55,943 bases of DNA from Clostridiales bacterium (GCA_015056145.1 SVGY01000016.1:1-55943); one strand, 5' to 3'; counted from the stretch's first letter, positions 1 through 9,257 are shown. Numbers and translations are program-made. Notes: generated by a model from the sequence alone, not told the origin.

Positions 1-126
1 CCCGACGAGGGCGGCATGCCTGAAGTATAGGTGCGACTGCCGGGTTTTCAGAGCGCGAGAAGCGCTCGCTGGTATCAGGCCCTTATAGGGCCTACTCAAG
101 CCACCGGCTTAGCCGGTGGTTATGAC
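1..126 (+). mobile_element. Right end of an IS200/IS605-type element with probable omega-RNA-like structure
   Basis: Frame 1 is open from the window edge and stops at TAG 28-30, encoding only the last nine residues of a protein (PDEGGMPEV); this could be a TnpB C-terminus but is too short to identify. It is followed by three compact perfect hairpins: stems 51-56/62-67, 77-83/87-93 and 101-108/112-119. The last stem (CCACCGGC, loop TTA) followed by GTTATGAC resembles the subterminal hairpin at the right end of IS200/IS605 elements, where a guide-like RNA overlaps the 3' end of tnpB. The assignment is by pattern only. The element boundary near 126 is a guess, and most of the element lies outside the window. 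Confidence 0.42.
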
Positions 127-182
127 TGGATAAATTGTTCCTTAAGAACCCTCCCGCCACCGCAGGCTCTTTTTATTGGCTT

Positions 183-1199
183 TTACCAGATTTTCGCAAG
201 CTCCGTATCAGCAAAATAGTGGGTTACGATTTCCACTGCCGTTCTGCCCTGCTGAGCCATACCATAGGCGCCCCATTGACTCATACCTACGCCGTGCCCA
301 TAACCCCTGCCGGACATGTATACCTTGCCGTCCCGCATTTCAAATTCATCCAGCAAGGTGGAGCGCATTTCCGTACTACCAAGGGCGATGCGCAATTCGG
401 AGGCATTCACTTCTTCTCCGTCCACCGTCAGGGTCACTGTCCGTCCGCCATCTCCGGTCTGACCGATAGCGAGGTTTGAATCTGCGCCGAGGGTGATGAG
501 CTTGCCCTGATCGGCGCATGCCTTTACAAAGGCCTCCGGAGTAAAACTTGCTTCCCATTTTGCCGCTTTCAATAGTTCTTCGTTGTCTTTGCTGTTATCT
601 GCTTTCTCCGGTTCCATTCCTTCTACGCTGGCGGTGTAGCCGGGTTCTTCCTGATCCCACCCCAGTCCCGGCACTGCCAATGTGGTTTTGCCTCCGCTGT
701 GGGCATGGAACCAGGTATAAGGCAGGTCGCCTTCCCACACAAGAACCTGTCCCCGGGTTTCCTGTACGGCCTGACGGATACGCTCGTTGATGCCAGCTGC
801 ATCATAAGCCTGCGCCTCCTCGATATCGGTGGAGATATCCGCTCCTTCGTATTTGCTTTCCTTCTCCTGCACAAACTTCAGTACAAAGGTTCTGGCAAGA
901 ATTGCCTGAGCCTTCAAGGCTTCCAGAGGCCAGTCGTTTTTCATTTCGCCAGCCAGCACGCCCTCCACATAGCTTTCAATGTCCATATTCTGAATATCGC
1001 CATCAACGTATACCCTGAGCAAAGGCACGCCGTCCTCCCCTGTTTTCAACCTGTCTTTGGGCCAGCGTACATCTGTCGCTTTCATCTCCGTGGTTTTTGG
1101 CTCCTGTGCCGGCGGTTCGTTGGCGCTGGCAGCACAGCTTTCAAGGCAGAACAACATCGCCGCACATATGGCCGCAGCATAGCAAAGCTTTCTCTTCAT
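183..1199 (-). CDS. SpoIID/LytB domain protein
   Basis: The 338-residue protein has an N-terminal signal sequence (hydrophobic residues 7-20, with a possible but atypical lipobox LESC at 19-22), so it is probably exported and perhaps membrane-anchored. The SpoIID/LytB domain runs from about residue 60 to the end and carries the family hallmark GRGYGHGVGMSQWGA near the C-terminus. In SpoIID this fold is a lytic transglycosylase that cuts denuded peptidoglycan during engulfment. Single-domain relatives occur widely in Clostridia, so a strict sporulation role is not proven. The start is fixed by GGGAGG seven bases upstream of ATG 1197-1199. That ribosome binding site lies within the 3' arm of a terminator hairpin (1200-1242), so expression probably depends on readthrough or unfolding. 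Confidence 0.85.
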   Translation of the reverse strand: MKRKLCYAAAICAAMLFCLESCAASANEPPAQEPKTTEMKATDVRWPKDRLKTGEDGVPLLRVYVDGDIQNMDIESYVEGVLAGEMKNDWPLEALKAQAILARTFVLKFVQEKESKYEGADISTDIEEAQAYDAAGINERIRQAVQETRGQVLVWEGDLPYTWFHAHSGGKTTLAVPGLGWDQEEPGYTASVEGMEPEKADNSKDNEELLKAAKWEASFTPEAFVKACADQGKLITLGADSNLAIGQTGDGGRTVTLTVDGEEVNASELRIALGSTEMRSTLLDEFEMRDGKVYMSGRGYGHGVGMSQWGAYGMAQQGRTAVEIVTHYFADTELAKIW

Positions 1200-1242
1200 A
1201 AAAAAACCTCCCTTTCCGGAGGTAGTGTTTCCGGAAAGGGAG
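1200..1242 (-). terminator. Terminator hairpin that also contains the SpoIID ribosome binding site
   Basis: On the minus strand a perfect 13-bp stem (arms 1230-1242 and 1208-1220, 9-base loop) is followed by G and seven T residues, and the last T abuts the ATG of the SpoIID gene. It has the form of an intrinsic terminator for the pnp-M16-dUTPase transcript. The 3' arm holds the GGGAGG ribosome binding site of the next gene. Confidence 0.8.
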
Positions 1243-1259
1243 AACGGTTTTCATGCAAT

Positions 1260-1628
1260 TCATGCCTGCAGGTTGGTCTCGTAGCCATGCTTCTGGCTCT
1301 GTCCATCCTGCCTCATATGGTTTTCCTTATTTTTCCCGATGTACACCCGATACAGATCCTCGGCGGTCATGCCGCTTTCGATGCACATCGCAATAAAGAA
1401 ATGAAGGATGTCCGACAATTCCTCGTGGATGTTTTCCCTGCTGAGCTCGTGGGGATTCTTCCACCACTTAAAGTTGACTTCCTCCAAAAGCTCTGCCAGC
1501 TCGGATATCATGGCAAGAGTCTGTTTTTGCAGCCACTGTTCCATGGGGATATCGCCAAGATTGCGTTCCCTTTTCAGCTTATCCTGAAAGCCTTTCTGAA
1601 GCTCAAAAATATGTTCCAGCTTATCCAT
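1260..1628 (-). CDS. Dimeric-type dUTP diphosphatase (dUTPase_2 / MazG-like fold)
   Basis: This 122-residue all-alpha NTP pyrophosphatase resembles the dUTPase_2 family, which hydrolyses dUTP to dUMP and pyrophosphate and keeps uracil out of DNA. The metal-binding helices are visible as SELAELLEE (42-50) and EELSDILHF (69-77), giving the ExxE...ExxD pattern; the KWW segment lies between them. The start codon overlaps the stop of the upstream M16 peptidase by 8 bases (ATGGATAA), which indicates translational coupling. It is the last gene before the terminator at 1200-1242. A MazG-like house-cleaning phosphatase is the main alternative. Confidence 0.8.
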   Translation of the reverse strand: MDKLEHIFELQKGFQDKLKRERNLGDIPMEQWLQKQTLAMISELAELLEEVNFKWWKNPHELSRENIHEELSDILHFFIAMCIESGMTAEDLYRVYIGKNKENHMRQDGQSQKHGYETNLQA

Positions 1629-2880
1629 TCACTTCATCCTCCAGCAGAGAAAGAATCTTTGTTGCATTTTTGCCCACCACAGCTGCGCATGGCTTTGCGC
1701 TGAGGATTTTATCCGCCAGTTCCAGCACCATTTCGGGGGTAACTGCATCGATCTTTTCCAGGATTTCCTCAGGGCTCTTGATTTCATTGCGGAGCAGAAG
1801 ACTGCGGCCGATGGATTGCATACGCCCGCTGGAGCTTTCCAGGCCCATCACATAACCGCTCCTCAGCTGTGCTTTTGCGCTGAGAAACTCTTTTTCCGTC
1901 ATGGGGTCATCCTTCCAGCTGCGCAACAGTTGAAGGATTTCCTTCACAACGGTTTCGCCATTTTCAGGAGTGGTGCCAACATACAGGTTGAAGGTTCCGA
2001 TGCCGGTATATCCGCTGGTATAGGTGTATATGCTGTAGGCCATACCCAGCTCCTCGCGGATGCGCTGGAAAAGCCTGCTGCTCATACCACCGCCGAGAAT
2101 ATTATTAAGGATGGAAATAGGATAGATCTCATCACTGCCTGCGGGCACGCCAGGAAAGCCCATGCAGATGTGCAGCTGCTCCGTATCCTTGGAACGGCTG
2201 AGATGCCGGGAGAGACTTTGCTGAGGCTGATCTGCGGCGGAAGCGTTGCTCTGATTGGGATAATCCCTGAAGAATCGATGGATCAGGGCAAGGAATGTAT
2301 CCCAGTCGTAATTGCCGGCAATGGAAACCACCATGTTTTCCGGCGCATAATACTTTTTCCAGAAGCTGACGATATCTTCCCGGGTATAGGCGGCAATACG
2401 TTCCCTGGGGCCCAGAATGGGACGGCTCAGTGAACCGTCAAACTGTGCTTCTGCCAGCAGCTCGTGTACCAGATCATCGGGGGTATCCTCCACCATGGCA
2501 ATTTCTTCCAGCACAACGCCCCGTTCCTTATTCAGCTCTGTATTATCAAACACAGGCCGCAAAGTCAGATCAGAGAGAATATCCACTGCCAGATCAAGGT
2601 TTTCATCCATCACCTTGGCATAAAAGCAGGTGCATTCCTTGCTGGTAAAGGCATTCAACTGACCGCCCACCATATCCATCTCCTCGGAAATCTGGCGTGC
2701 GCTTCGGCTCTGTGTGCCCTTGAACACCATATGCTCGATAAAATGACTGAGCCCGTTTTCATCCTGGGTTTCGTTAATGCTGCCAACCTTCACCCACACG
2801 CCCACGGTGCAGCTGTGCACATGGGTCAGCCTTTCCCCCACGATTCTGAGTCCGCTCGGCAGTGTGATTTGATCAAACAT
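1621..2880 (-). CDS. M16 family zinc metallopeptidase (YmxG/MlpA-like)
   Basis: This 419-residue insulinase-like protease carries the inverted zinc motif HFIEH at residues 46-50 and the downstream family glutamate region. Its length matches single-unit M16B peptidases such as Bacillus YmxG (MlpA), which sits next to pnp as it does here. I chose ATG 2878-2880 because AGGA lies eight bases upstream. An ATG six codons earlier (2898) has no ribosome binding site. The 85 bases between pnp and this gene contain a long-range inverted repeat (AAAGCCG/CGGCTTT) and a short AGGCG/CGCCT hairpin but no convincing T-tract, so cotranscription with pnp is likely. It is cytoplasmic, with no signal peptide. 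Confidence 0.88.
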   Translation of the reverse strand: MFDQITLPSGLRIVGERLTHVHSCTVGVWVKVGSINETQDENGLSHFIEHMVFKGTQSRSARQISEEMDMVGGQLNAFTSKECTCFYAKVMDENLDLAVDILSDLTLRPVFDNTELNKERGVVLEEIAMVEDTPDDLVHELLAEAQFDGSLSRPILGPRERIAAYTREDIVSFWKKYYAPENMVVSIAGNYDWDTFLALIHRFFRDYPNQSNASAADQPQQSLSRHLSRSKDTEQLHICMGFPGVPAGSDEIYPISILNNILGGGMSSRLFQRIREELGMAYSIYTYTSGYTGIGTFNLYVGTTPENGETVVKEILQLLRSWKDDPMTEKEFLSAKAQLRSGYVMGLESSSGRMQSIGRSLLLRNEIKSPEEILEKIDAVTPEMVLELADKILSAKPCAAVVGKNATKILSLLEDEVNG

Positions 2881-2965
2881 ATCAGGTTTCCTTTCCATAA
2901 AGGCGAAAGCCGCCTGTTGTCAGGCTTCACCCGGCAACCGACGGCTTTCTCAATTGTTGTTATCC

Positions 2966-5146
2966 TCAGGTGCGGTCATTATTGCCGCCGAAGGGACGAC
3001 CATCCCGACGGGGGGGACGGTTGCCACGGCCGCCGCTGCGGGCGCCGCCTTCGGGAGCGGCAGGATAAACGATATCGGTACGGATCAGGTTTACACGGCC
3101 CTGAGAGTCGATCTCATTGACCTTTACCTCGATCTCGTCGCCAATGTTCATCACGTCTTCCACTTTTTCCACACGATGGTCAGCCATCTTGGAAATGTGG
3201 AGCATGCCGTCCTTACCGGGAGTCAGCTCGATGAATGCGCCAAAAGGCATGATGCGCACAACTTTGCCCAAATATACATCGCCCACTTCCACATCCTTGG
3301 CGATGCCTTCGATGATGCGGCGAGCCTTGGTAGCAGCTGCTTCGTCGGGGGTGGCGATGTACACACGGCCATCGTCCTCGATATCGATCTTGACACCGGT
3401 CTCGGCAATGATCTTGTTGATCATCTTTCCGCCGGGTCCAATAACCTCACGGATCTTTTCGGGGTTGATGGTGAAGCGCACGATCTTGGGAGCATACTTG
3501 CTCAGATGTTCTCTGGGCTGTGCGATGGTGCCCAGCATGATCTCCATGATCTTCAGGCGGCCAATACGGGCCTGCTCCAGGGCACGCTCCAGAATGGCAC
3601 GGTCGATACCGGCGATCTTGATATCCATCTGGATAGCAGTGATGCCCTTGATGGTACCGGCAACCTTGAAGTCCATATCGCCCAGGAAGTCTTCCAGACC
3701 CTGGATATCGGTAAGAACAGCCACGTTGCTGCTCTCGGTATCCTTGATGAGACCCATGGCAACACCGGCAACGGGAGCCTTGATGTTAACGCCGGCATCC
3801 ATCAGGGACAGGGTGCTGCCGCAAACGGAAGCCATAGAGCTGGAACCGTTGGAGGACAGGATCTCGCTGACCAGACGCAGTGCGTAGGGGAAATCTTCTT
3901 CAGAGGGGATCACGGGCAGCAGAGCACGTTCAGCCAGAGCGCCATGACCGATCTCACGACGGCCGGGGCTCTTCATGCGGCCAGCTTCGCCGGTGGCGTA
4001 GGGCGGCATGTTGTAGTGGTGCATATAGCGCTTGCTATCCTCGGTGCCCAGACCGTCCAGGATCTGCACATCGCTCATAGAGCCAAGGGTGGTCACAGTC
4101 AGGGCCTGGGTTTCACCACGGGTGAAGATGGCGCTGCCGTGAGTGCGGGGCAGAACGCCCACTTCGCACCAGATGGGACGGATATCGGTCAGGCCACGGC
4201 CGTCGGGACGGACGCCCTGCTCGAGGATCTTCTTGCGCATGATTTCCTTGTTGAGGTAGTACAGCGCATCGGCAACCTCGGACATACGGCCTTCAAACTG
4301 CTCGGCAAAGTGTTCGGCGGTCTCGGCCTTCACCTGAGCCTCACGGGCCTGGCGCTCGTGGCGGTCGGTGGTCTCGAAAACCCAGCAACACTTGTCGTAA
4401 GCATATTCACGAACGGCAGCCTTCACGTCCTCGCCGGTCACAACCAGGGTAACCTGGGACTTTTCCTTGCCGATTTCGGCCTGGATGCTGTCGATAAAGG
4501 CAACGATCTTCTTGATTTCGTCATGAGCCAGCATGATGGCCTGCAGCATCTGCTCCTCGGTCACTTCTTCAGCGCCGGCTTCCACCATCAGAACAGCGTC
4601 ACGGGTACCGCTGACGGTGAGGTGCAGGGTGCTCTTGGCACGCTGGGCTTCATCGGGGTTGATGACCAGTTCGCCGTCCACGCAGCCGACCACAACGGTG
4701 CCGGTGGGGCCGTTCCAGGGAATATTGCTGACGGCCAGAGCGGCGGAAGAACCGATCATAGCGGGAACTTCCGGGGGAATATCCTTATCAATACTCAGGC
4801 AGGTAGCCACAACCTGCACATCGTTGCGCATGCCCTTGGGGAACAGGGGGCGCAGGGGACGGTCGATGAGGCGGCAGGTAAGGGTTGCCTTTTCGGTGGG
4901 ACGGCCTTCACGCTTGATAAAGCCGCCGGGGATCTTACCAACCGAGTACTGCTTTTCTTCAAAGTCAACAGACAGGGGGAAGAAGTCCACGCCGTCACGA
5001 GCCTGCTCGCTCATGGTAGCGTTGACCATTACTACGGTATCGCCGTAGCGGACGAAGGCGGAGCCAGCCGCCTGCTGGGCATATTTGCCGAATTCGATAC
5101 TGAGCGGCCGACCCGCCAGTTCTGTGGTAAAGACCTTGTACTCCAT
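2966..5146 (-). CDS. pnp: Polyribonucleotide nucleotidyltransferase (PNPase)
   Basis: The 726-residue protein has two RNase PH cores separated by the helical linker, then a KH domain ([10 protein letters not shown], about residues 560-620) and an S1 domain ([18 protein letters not shown], about 625-695). It degrades RNA phosphorolytically from the 3' end and can add tails with nucleoside diphosphates. The last 25 or so residues form a glycine/arginine-rich tail, as in many Clostridia. ATG 5146 has AGGAG nine bases upstream. A terminator (5293-5333) and about 150 bases with several small hairpins separate it from rpsO. Such leaders are the usual site of PNPase autoregulation, although that is not shown here. 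Confidence 0.98.
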   Translation of the reverse strand: MEYKVFTTELAGRPLSIEFGKYAQQAAGSAFVRYGDTVVMVNATMSEQARDGVDFFPLSVDFEEKQYSVGKIPGGFIKREGRPTEKATLTCRLIDRPLRPLFPKGMRNDVQVVATCLSIDKDIPPEVPAMIGSSAALAVSNIPWNGPTGTVVVGCVDGELVINPDEAQRAKSTLHLTVSGTRDAVLMVEAGAEEVTEEQMLQAIMLAHDEIKKIVAFIDSIQAEIGKEKSQVTLVVTGEDVKAAVREYAYDKCCWVFETTDRHERQAREAQVKAETAEHFAEQFEGRMSEVADALYYLNKEIMRKKILEQGVRPDGRGLTDIRPIWCEVGVLPRTHGSAIFTRGETQALTVTTLGSMSDVQILDGLGTEDSKRYMHHYNMPPYATGEAGRMKSPGRREIGHGALAERALLPVIPSEEDFPYALRLVSEILSSNGSSSMASVCGSTLSLMDAGVNIKAPVAGVAMGLIKDTESSNVAVLTDIQGLEDFLGDMDFKVAGTIKGITAIQMDIKIAGIDRAILERALEQARIGRLKIMEIMLGTIAQPREHLSKYAPKIVRFTINPEKIREVIGPGGKMINKIIAETGVKIDIEDDGRVYIATPDEAAATKARRIIEGIAKDVEVGDVYLGKVVRIMPFGAFIELTPGKDGMLHISKMADHRVEKVEDVMNIGDEIEVKVNEIDSQGRVNLIRTDIVYPAAPEGGARSGGRGNRPPRRDGRPFGGNNDRT

Positions 5147-5292
5147 TTAACTTACTCCTCTTCTTCTCTCCGGCCACGGAGACTGCTCCGGGCCTCGCTC
5201 CACATTTGCGCCCACGCAAATGCCGGGAAGAATGCGTTCAAGCGCATTCCAACTGCCTTAAGCCATCTCGGCAGTAATTTTTCCATGATTGC

Positions 5293-5333
5293 AAAAACAG
5301 CCGTGTTTGGAGGGATTGCCCCGCCAAACACGG
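5293..5333 (-). terminator. Intrinsic terminator between rpsO and pnp
   Basis: On the minus strand a perfect 10-bp stem (CCGTGTTTGG paired with CCAAACACGG, arms 5324-5333 and 5301-5310) is followed by CTGTTTTT. It lies 15 bases after the rpsO stop. It should end most rpsO transcripts and set the ratio to pnp by partial readthrough. Confidence 0.85.
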
Positions 5334-5347
5334 TTGCATTTCCGAAA

Positions 5348-5602
5348 TTACTTTCTCAGACCCAGCTGAGCGATCAGGCTACGATAGCCCTCGATGTCGG
5401 TCTTCTTGAGGTAATCCAGCAGGCCGCGACGCTTACCAACCATCAGCAGAAGGCCACGACGGCTGTGGTGATCCTTCTTGTTGAGCTTCAGGTGCTCGTT
5501 GAGGTGGTTGATGCGTTCGGTCAGCAGAGCGATCTGCACTTCGGGGGAACCGGTGTCACCTTCGTGACGGGCGTAGGTCTTGATGATCTCGGACTTAATC
5601 AT
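5348..5602 (-). CDS. rpsO: 30S ribosomal protein S15
   Basis: The 84-residue protein is a full-length S15, with the recognisable [11 protein letters not shown] and [14 protein letters not shown] segments that contact 16S rRNA. It binds early in 30S platform assembly. It starts at ATG 5602 with a strong GGAGG upstream. The order rpsO-pnp is conserved across bacteria. A strong promoter at 5730-5758 gives a leader of about 120 bases. S15 often represses its own translation through such a leader; hairpins near the start codon (AACGG/CCGTT) would fit but are not diagnostic. Confidence 0.97.
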   Translation of the reverse strand: MIKSEIIKTYARHEGDTGSPEVQIALLTERINHLNEHLKLNKKDHHSRRGLLLMVGKRRGLLDYLKKTDIEGYRSLIAQLGLRK

Positions 5603-5729
5603 TTTGGGTTTGCCTCCTTACATGGTAACGGCTGAGCCGTTCCGTTGGTAATCGCCGTAAACATAGCCTGCCGTTGGCTTTCAGCAAGCTGCGCACACGG
5701 TTCATCCTGCGTGGTCACACGCAAAGATT

Positions 5730-5758
5730 ATTATAGCACCAAGAAGCAGCTTTGTAAA
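5730..5758 (-). promoter_or_regulatory. Sigma-A-type promoter of rpsO
   Basis: On the minus strand TTTACA (5753-5758) and a perfect TATAAT (5730-5735) are separated by 17 bases. Transcription would start near 5723, leaving a leader of about 120 bases before rpsO. Confidence 0.85.
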
Positions 5759-5813
5759 CGCTTTTTTCAGTTTTTCAAGGTTTTTTCCCATTTTGGGGGC
5801 AGCTTTTTTCCAG

Positions 5814-5851
5814 AAAAAAAATCGCAGCGGAGAACTTCTGTCTCTGCTGCG
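5814..5851 (-). terminator. Intrinsic terminator after the HIT gene
   Basis: On the minus strand CGCAGC/GCTGCG and an inner AGAGA/TTCTC stem (5823-5851) precede a run of T residues (5814-5821). It lies eight bases after the HIT stop and ends the long dnaJ-side operon. Confidence 0.85.
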
Positions 5852-5859
5852 GTTTGTAT

Positions 5860-6204
5860 TTACACCATCCGATCAGAAAGCTGCTTGCCGCCCAGCACAT
5901 GGAAGTGAATATGTTTCACGCTTTGGCAGGCATGCTCGCCGCAATTGTTCACAATGCGGTAGCCATTTTCATTAAGGCCCATTTCCGCAGCTACCTTGGC
6001 GCAGGTGCGAATGCATGCAGCCAGCTGGGTATCCGTCAGTTCCTCCACATGGGCTGCATCGGGGATGTGCTGCTTGCTCACCACAAGCACATGCACGGGG
6101 GCCTGCGGATTGATATCCCAGAAGGCGTAGGTGTTTTCATCCTCGTAAACCTTTTTGGAGGGGATTTCTCCGGCAATGATTTTGCAAAACAGGCAATCGT
6201 TCAT
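5860..6204 (-). CDS. hinT: HIT family purine nucleoside phosphoramidase
   Basis: This 114-residue histidine-triad protein has the C-terminal catalytic motif HIHFHVL and the N-terminal CxxC pair (CLFC) typical of HinT/HIT enzymes, which hydrolyse AMP-lysine and other nucleoside phosphoramidates. Its length equals the family norm. It follows mtaB by 31 bases and is followed by a terminator, so it is the last gene of the operon. The neighbourhood rsmE-mtaB-hinT is common in Firmicutes. Confidence 0.93.
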   Translation of the reverse strand: MNDCLFCKIIAGEIPSKKVYEDENTYAFWDINPQAPVHVLVVSKQHIPDAAHVEELTDTQLAACIRTCAKVAAEMGLNENGYRIVNNCGEHACQSVKHIHFHVLGGKQLSDRMV

Positions 6205-6235
6205 GGGGATCCTTCCTTTCGATGCTAAGAATGAT

Positions 6236-7525
6236 TTATGCTTCTGTAATGATTCCCTTCATCCCTTCAGCTGTGAGGCCCTCCAGAAGAACCGTCACCA
6301 ACTCACCCGTCTTTCCCCCATTCATCTTTACATGAATGTATTCCGGGGTGTAACCGGTCATGGAATCGCCTTCGGGATCTTCCACCAGTACGGACACCTT
6401 GCGGCCCACAAACCGACGGCGGTATTCATCGGCCAGCTGGTTGCCAACCTGGATGAGCCGGTTGACCCGCTGGCTTTTCACCTGATCGCTGAGCTGGTCT
6501 TCCATATCGGCGGCGGGGGTACCCTTCCGGGGGCTGAAGGGGAACACATGCAGCCGGGAAAAGCCTACTGCCTTGCAAAAATCAATGGTCTGCTGAAATT
6601 CCTCTTCGGTTTCTCCGGGAAAACCAACGATCACATCGGTGGTAAAGGCAGCGTCAGGCCAGGCGGCTCGGATACGATCAACAGCAGCCATAAACTGAGT
6701 GGTATTATAGCCTCTCTTCATCCGGCGCAATACCGTATCACTGCCACTTTGAAGCGCAAGATGGAATTGCGGGCAGAGCTGGGGCATTTGGGCTGCAGCG
6801 TTTACAAAGCCATCGTTTACAACACGGGGTTCCAGCGAACCCAGCCTGATGCGGCTGATTCCGGCAACGCAGGCTGCTTTCATGGCATCCGCCAGAGAAG
6901 GCCTGCCTTCCAGATCCCTGCCATAACTGGTGAGATGGATGCCCGTGAGTACCAATTCCTGAAACCCGGCCGCAGAAAGGGATTCCGCTTCCCGTGTGAT
7001 ATCCTCAAGGCTGCGGGAACGGATATTGCCCCGCACAGAAGGAATAATGCAATAGGTGCAACGATTGTCGCAGCCTTCCTGGATCTTCATCACCGCTCGG
7101 GTATGGCCCTCATGGGCATGGATCACCAGCGGTTCGTAGGGCACGTTCTGAATATCCTCCACCGCTACCTTCTGCACCTTATCCCGCACAGCTTCCTCCA
7201 GCAGTTCCACCACCCGTCTGCGGTACTGATTGCCAAGGATCAGCCTTGCGCCTGTATCCAGCAATTCCGCACCCATACGCTGAGCAAGGCAACCGCAGAC
7301 CACAAGCTCTGCCTGAGGGTTGCGCCGCTTGCACCGCCGCACCAGCTGCATGCTTTTCTTATCGCCGGAGCCTGTAACGGTGCAGGTGTTCACCACATAC
7401 ACATCAGCAGGTGCGTTGCCGTGAACGGGAGCATAGCCCGCAGCCATAAATATTTCCAGCATGGCCTGTGTATCGTATTGGTTCACTTTGCAGCCAAGGG
7501 TAGTAAAGGAAACGGTTTTCTGCAT
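6236..7525 (-). CDS. mtaB: tRNA ms2t6A37 methylthiotransferase MtaB
   Basis: This 429-residue radical SAM enzyme contains the N-terminal UPF0004 domain with three cysteines for one iron-sulfur cluster (LGCKVNQYD, VNTCTV, VCGCLAQR). It also has the radical SAM motif CDNRCTYC and a C-terminal TRAM domain. It adds the methylthio group to t6A37 of ANN-decoding tRNAs. The LGCKVNQ opening and conserved position next to rsmE distinguish it from MiaB and RimO. It begins 29 bases after rsmE in the same operon. Confidence 0.95.
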   Translation of the reverse strand: MQKTVSFTTLGCKVNQYDTQAMLEIFMAAGYAPVHGNAPADVYVVNTCTVTGSGDKKSMQLVRRCKRRNPQAELVVCGCLAQRMGAELLDTGARLILGNQYRRRVVELLEEAVRDKVQKVAVEDIQNVPYEPLVIHAHEGHTRAVMKIQEGCDNRCTYCIIPSVRGNIRSRSLEDITREAESLSAAGFQELVLTGIHLTSYGRDLEGRPSLADAMKAACVAGISRIRLGSLEPRVVNDGFVNAAAQMPQLCPQFHLALQSGSDTVLRRMKRGYNTTQFMAAVDRIRAAWPDAAFTTDVIVGFPGETEEEFQQTIDFCKAVGFSRLHVFPFSPRKGTPAADMEDQLSDQVKSQRVNRLIQVGNQLADEYRRRFVGRKVSVLVEDPEGDSMTGYTPEYIHVKMNGGKTGELVTVLLEGLTAEGMKGIITEA

Positions 7526-7554
7526 AACGTCAGATCATTCCTCCAAAGGGAAAA

Positions 7555-8307
7555 TTACATTTCATCAAGGGCTGTCCAAAGCACGGCAAGGGCACACAGG
7601 CCGGCGGTTTCCGTGCGAAGTATACGGGGGCCCAGGGTAACGCTGCGTGCGCCAAGCTCGTCCAAAAGCCGCTTTTCACTTTCGTCAATGCCGCCCTCAG
7701 GGCCTATAACGATCAGCGTTTTTTGGGGGATGCCATTCCGGGCCACATATTCCCCCACCGCTTTGCTCATGGGCAGTGCGTGCTCTTCCTCCCACGCCAC
7801 AAGGATCAGGTCGAATTCTTCCTGAGAAATACGCCGGAGCGCTTCTTTCAGGGGGCAGGTAAGGCTTACTTCCGGCACATGGGCTCTGCCGCTCTGCTTG
7901 GCAGCCTCCAGGGCGATGCGTTGGAGGCGTTCCCGCTTCCTTGCGTCCTTCATGCCCTTGTCTGCCTTCGCTACGCTGCGCAGCATCTCCACAGGCCAAA
8001 TCTGCCATACGCCAAGTTCCGTGGCTTTCTGGACGATCATTTCCAGCTTGTCCGCCTTGGGCAGCCCCTGCAGCAGCACGGCTCTCGACGGGGCTTCCGG
8101 CGAGGCGCAAAGGGCAGTGACCCGTGCCGAAACCAAGCCAGAAACATCGGTCAATACGGCTTCATAGCGGTTTTCACCGTCCAGAAGCTGCACTTCCTCC
8201 CCCACCTTCAGCCGGAGCACTTTGGAGGCATGGTCGCTTTCTTCCTGATTCAAAACGATTTCCTGCCCGATTTCTGTAATGAGGCTATCAACAATAAATC
8301 GATGCAT
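7555..8307 (-). CDS. rsmE: 16S rRNA (uracil1498-N3)-methyltransferase
   Basis: This 250-residue SPOUT methyltransferase modifies U1498 in the 30S decoding region. The C-terminal knot carries VIGPEGGIDESE and LGPRILRTETA, both typical of RsmE; a PUA-like N-terminal domain precedes it. I chose ATG 8305-8307, which shares one base with the prmA stop (TAATG) and has GGAG seven bases upstream. Upstream in-frame starts lie inside prmA. It is translationally coupled to prmA. Confidence 0.95.
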   Translation of the reverse strand: MHRFIVDSLITEIGQEIVLNQEESDHASKVLRLKVGEEVQLLDGENRYEAVLTDVSGLVSARVTALCASPEAPSRAVLLQGLPKADKLEMIVQKATELGVWQIWPVEMLRSVAKADKGMKDARKRERLQRIALEAAKQSGRAHVPEVSLTCPLKEALRRISQEEFDLILVAWEEEHALPMSKAVGEYVARNGIPQKTLIVIGPEGGIDESEKRLLDELGARSVTLGPRILRTETAGLCALAVLWTALDEM

Positions 8308-9257
8308 TACTTTGCTCCGTTGATAAAGCACAGGGCGACCCATTCGCCCTTTTCAATGCGGTCGTGAAGCTTATAGCCAGCTTCCAGAGCCGCATCCATC
8401 ACCTGCTGTTCCTTTTCCCGGATGATGCCGGAGCAGATCAGCAGGCCGTCCTTTTCCAGATGACGGGTCATGGGGCCAGCCAGCATGCAGATAGCATCCG
8501 CTACAATATTGGCGACGGCAAGTTCGCAGGGCATGGCCTCGCTCTTGCAAAGGTCGCCCACCACAACACGGACCTGTTCGTTTACACCGTTGAGTTCCAC
8601 GTTTTCCTTGGCAACCTTCACCGCATCGGGGTCGATATCGATGGCAAGGATATCCTTTGCGCCAAGCTTGGCGGCGGCAATGGCCAGAATACCGCTGCCG
8701 GTGCCAACGTCCATCACCCGCATGCCGTCGGTCATATGCTTCTCCAGCAGCTGCATGCACATGTTGGTGGTTTCATGGGTACCGGTACCGAAAGCCATGC
8801 CGGGGTCCAGTTCGATGACCAGATCATCTGCCTGAGCGGAATATTCCTCCCAGGTAGGCTTCACAACAAGGTGAGAACCGATGCGGAAGGGTTTGTAGTA
8901 CTTCTTCCACTCCTCAGCCCAGTCTTCATCTTTCACATGCTCCTGATCGATGGCGAGGCTGCCGAAATCCAGGCCGATATCCATACCGGCATACATATCC
9001 AGCTGCTCACGAAGCTGCGCAAGGGTTTCCTCCACATCGGAGTCCTGCTCAAACCAGCCCTTCACAAGCACGTCCTCGGGCATATTTTCCAGAAGTTTTT
9101 TATCGTACAACTCCCAGTACACACCGGGTTTATCGGGGTCAGGCACATCGCTGCGGTCCACAATTTCAGTACCTACTGCGCCCAGCTCCATCAGAAGGCC
9201 GCTGATCATATCTGCGCCTTCGGTGGTGGTATGTACGCTGATTTCACGCCATTGCAT
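8307..9257 (-). CDS. prmA: Ribosomal protein L11 methyltransferase
   Basis: The 316-residue enzyme trimethylates ribosomal protein L11. It opens with the family pattern MQWREISVHTTTEGAD, then has the SAM-binding region with PGMAFGTGTHETT and MDVGTGSGILAIAAAKLGA. ATG 9255-9257 is preceded by GGAGG at eight bases and gives the canonical N-terminus; a start five codons upstream is less likely. In Firmicutes prmA normally follows dnaJ directly. Here five envelope genes lie between them, and prmA follows the second NAGPA gene by 20 bases. Confidence 0.96.
   Translation of the reverse strand: MQWREISVHTTTEGADMISGLLMELGAVGTEIVDRSDVPDPDKPGVYWELYDKKLLENMPEDVLVKGWFEQDSDVEETLAQLREQLDMYAGMDIGLDFGSLAIDQEHVKDEDWAEEWKKYYKPFRIGSHLVVKPTWEEYSAQADDLVIELDPGMAFGTGTHETTNMCMQLLEKHMTDGMRVMDVGTGSGILAIAAAKLGAKDILAIDIDPDAVKVAKENVELNGVNEQVRVVVGDLCKSEAMPCELAVANIVADAICMLAGPMTRHLEKDGLLICSGIIREKEQQVMDAALEAGYKLHDRIEKGEWVALCFINGAK

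Noticed and set aside
2954..5635. Very long open frame (about 890 codons) on the plus strand opposite pnp and rpsO
   Set aside because: It mirrors strongly conserved minus-strand genes with GC-rich third positions, and has no family resemblance and no ribosome binding site at its start. It is a codon-use shadow.
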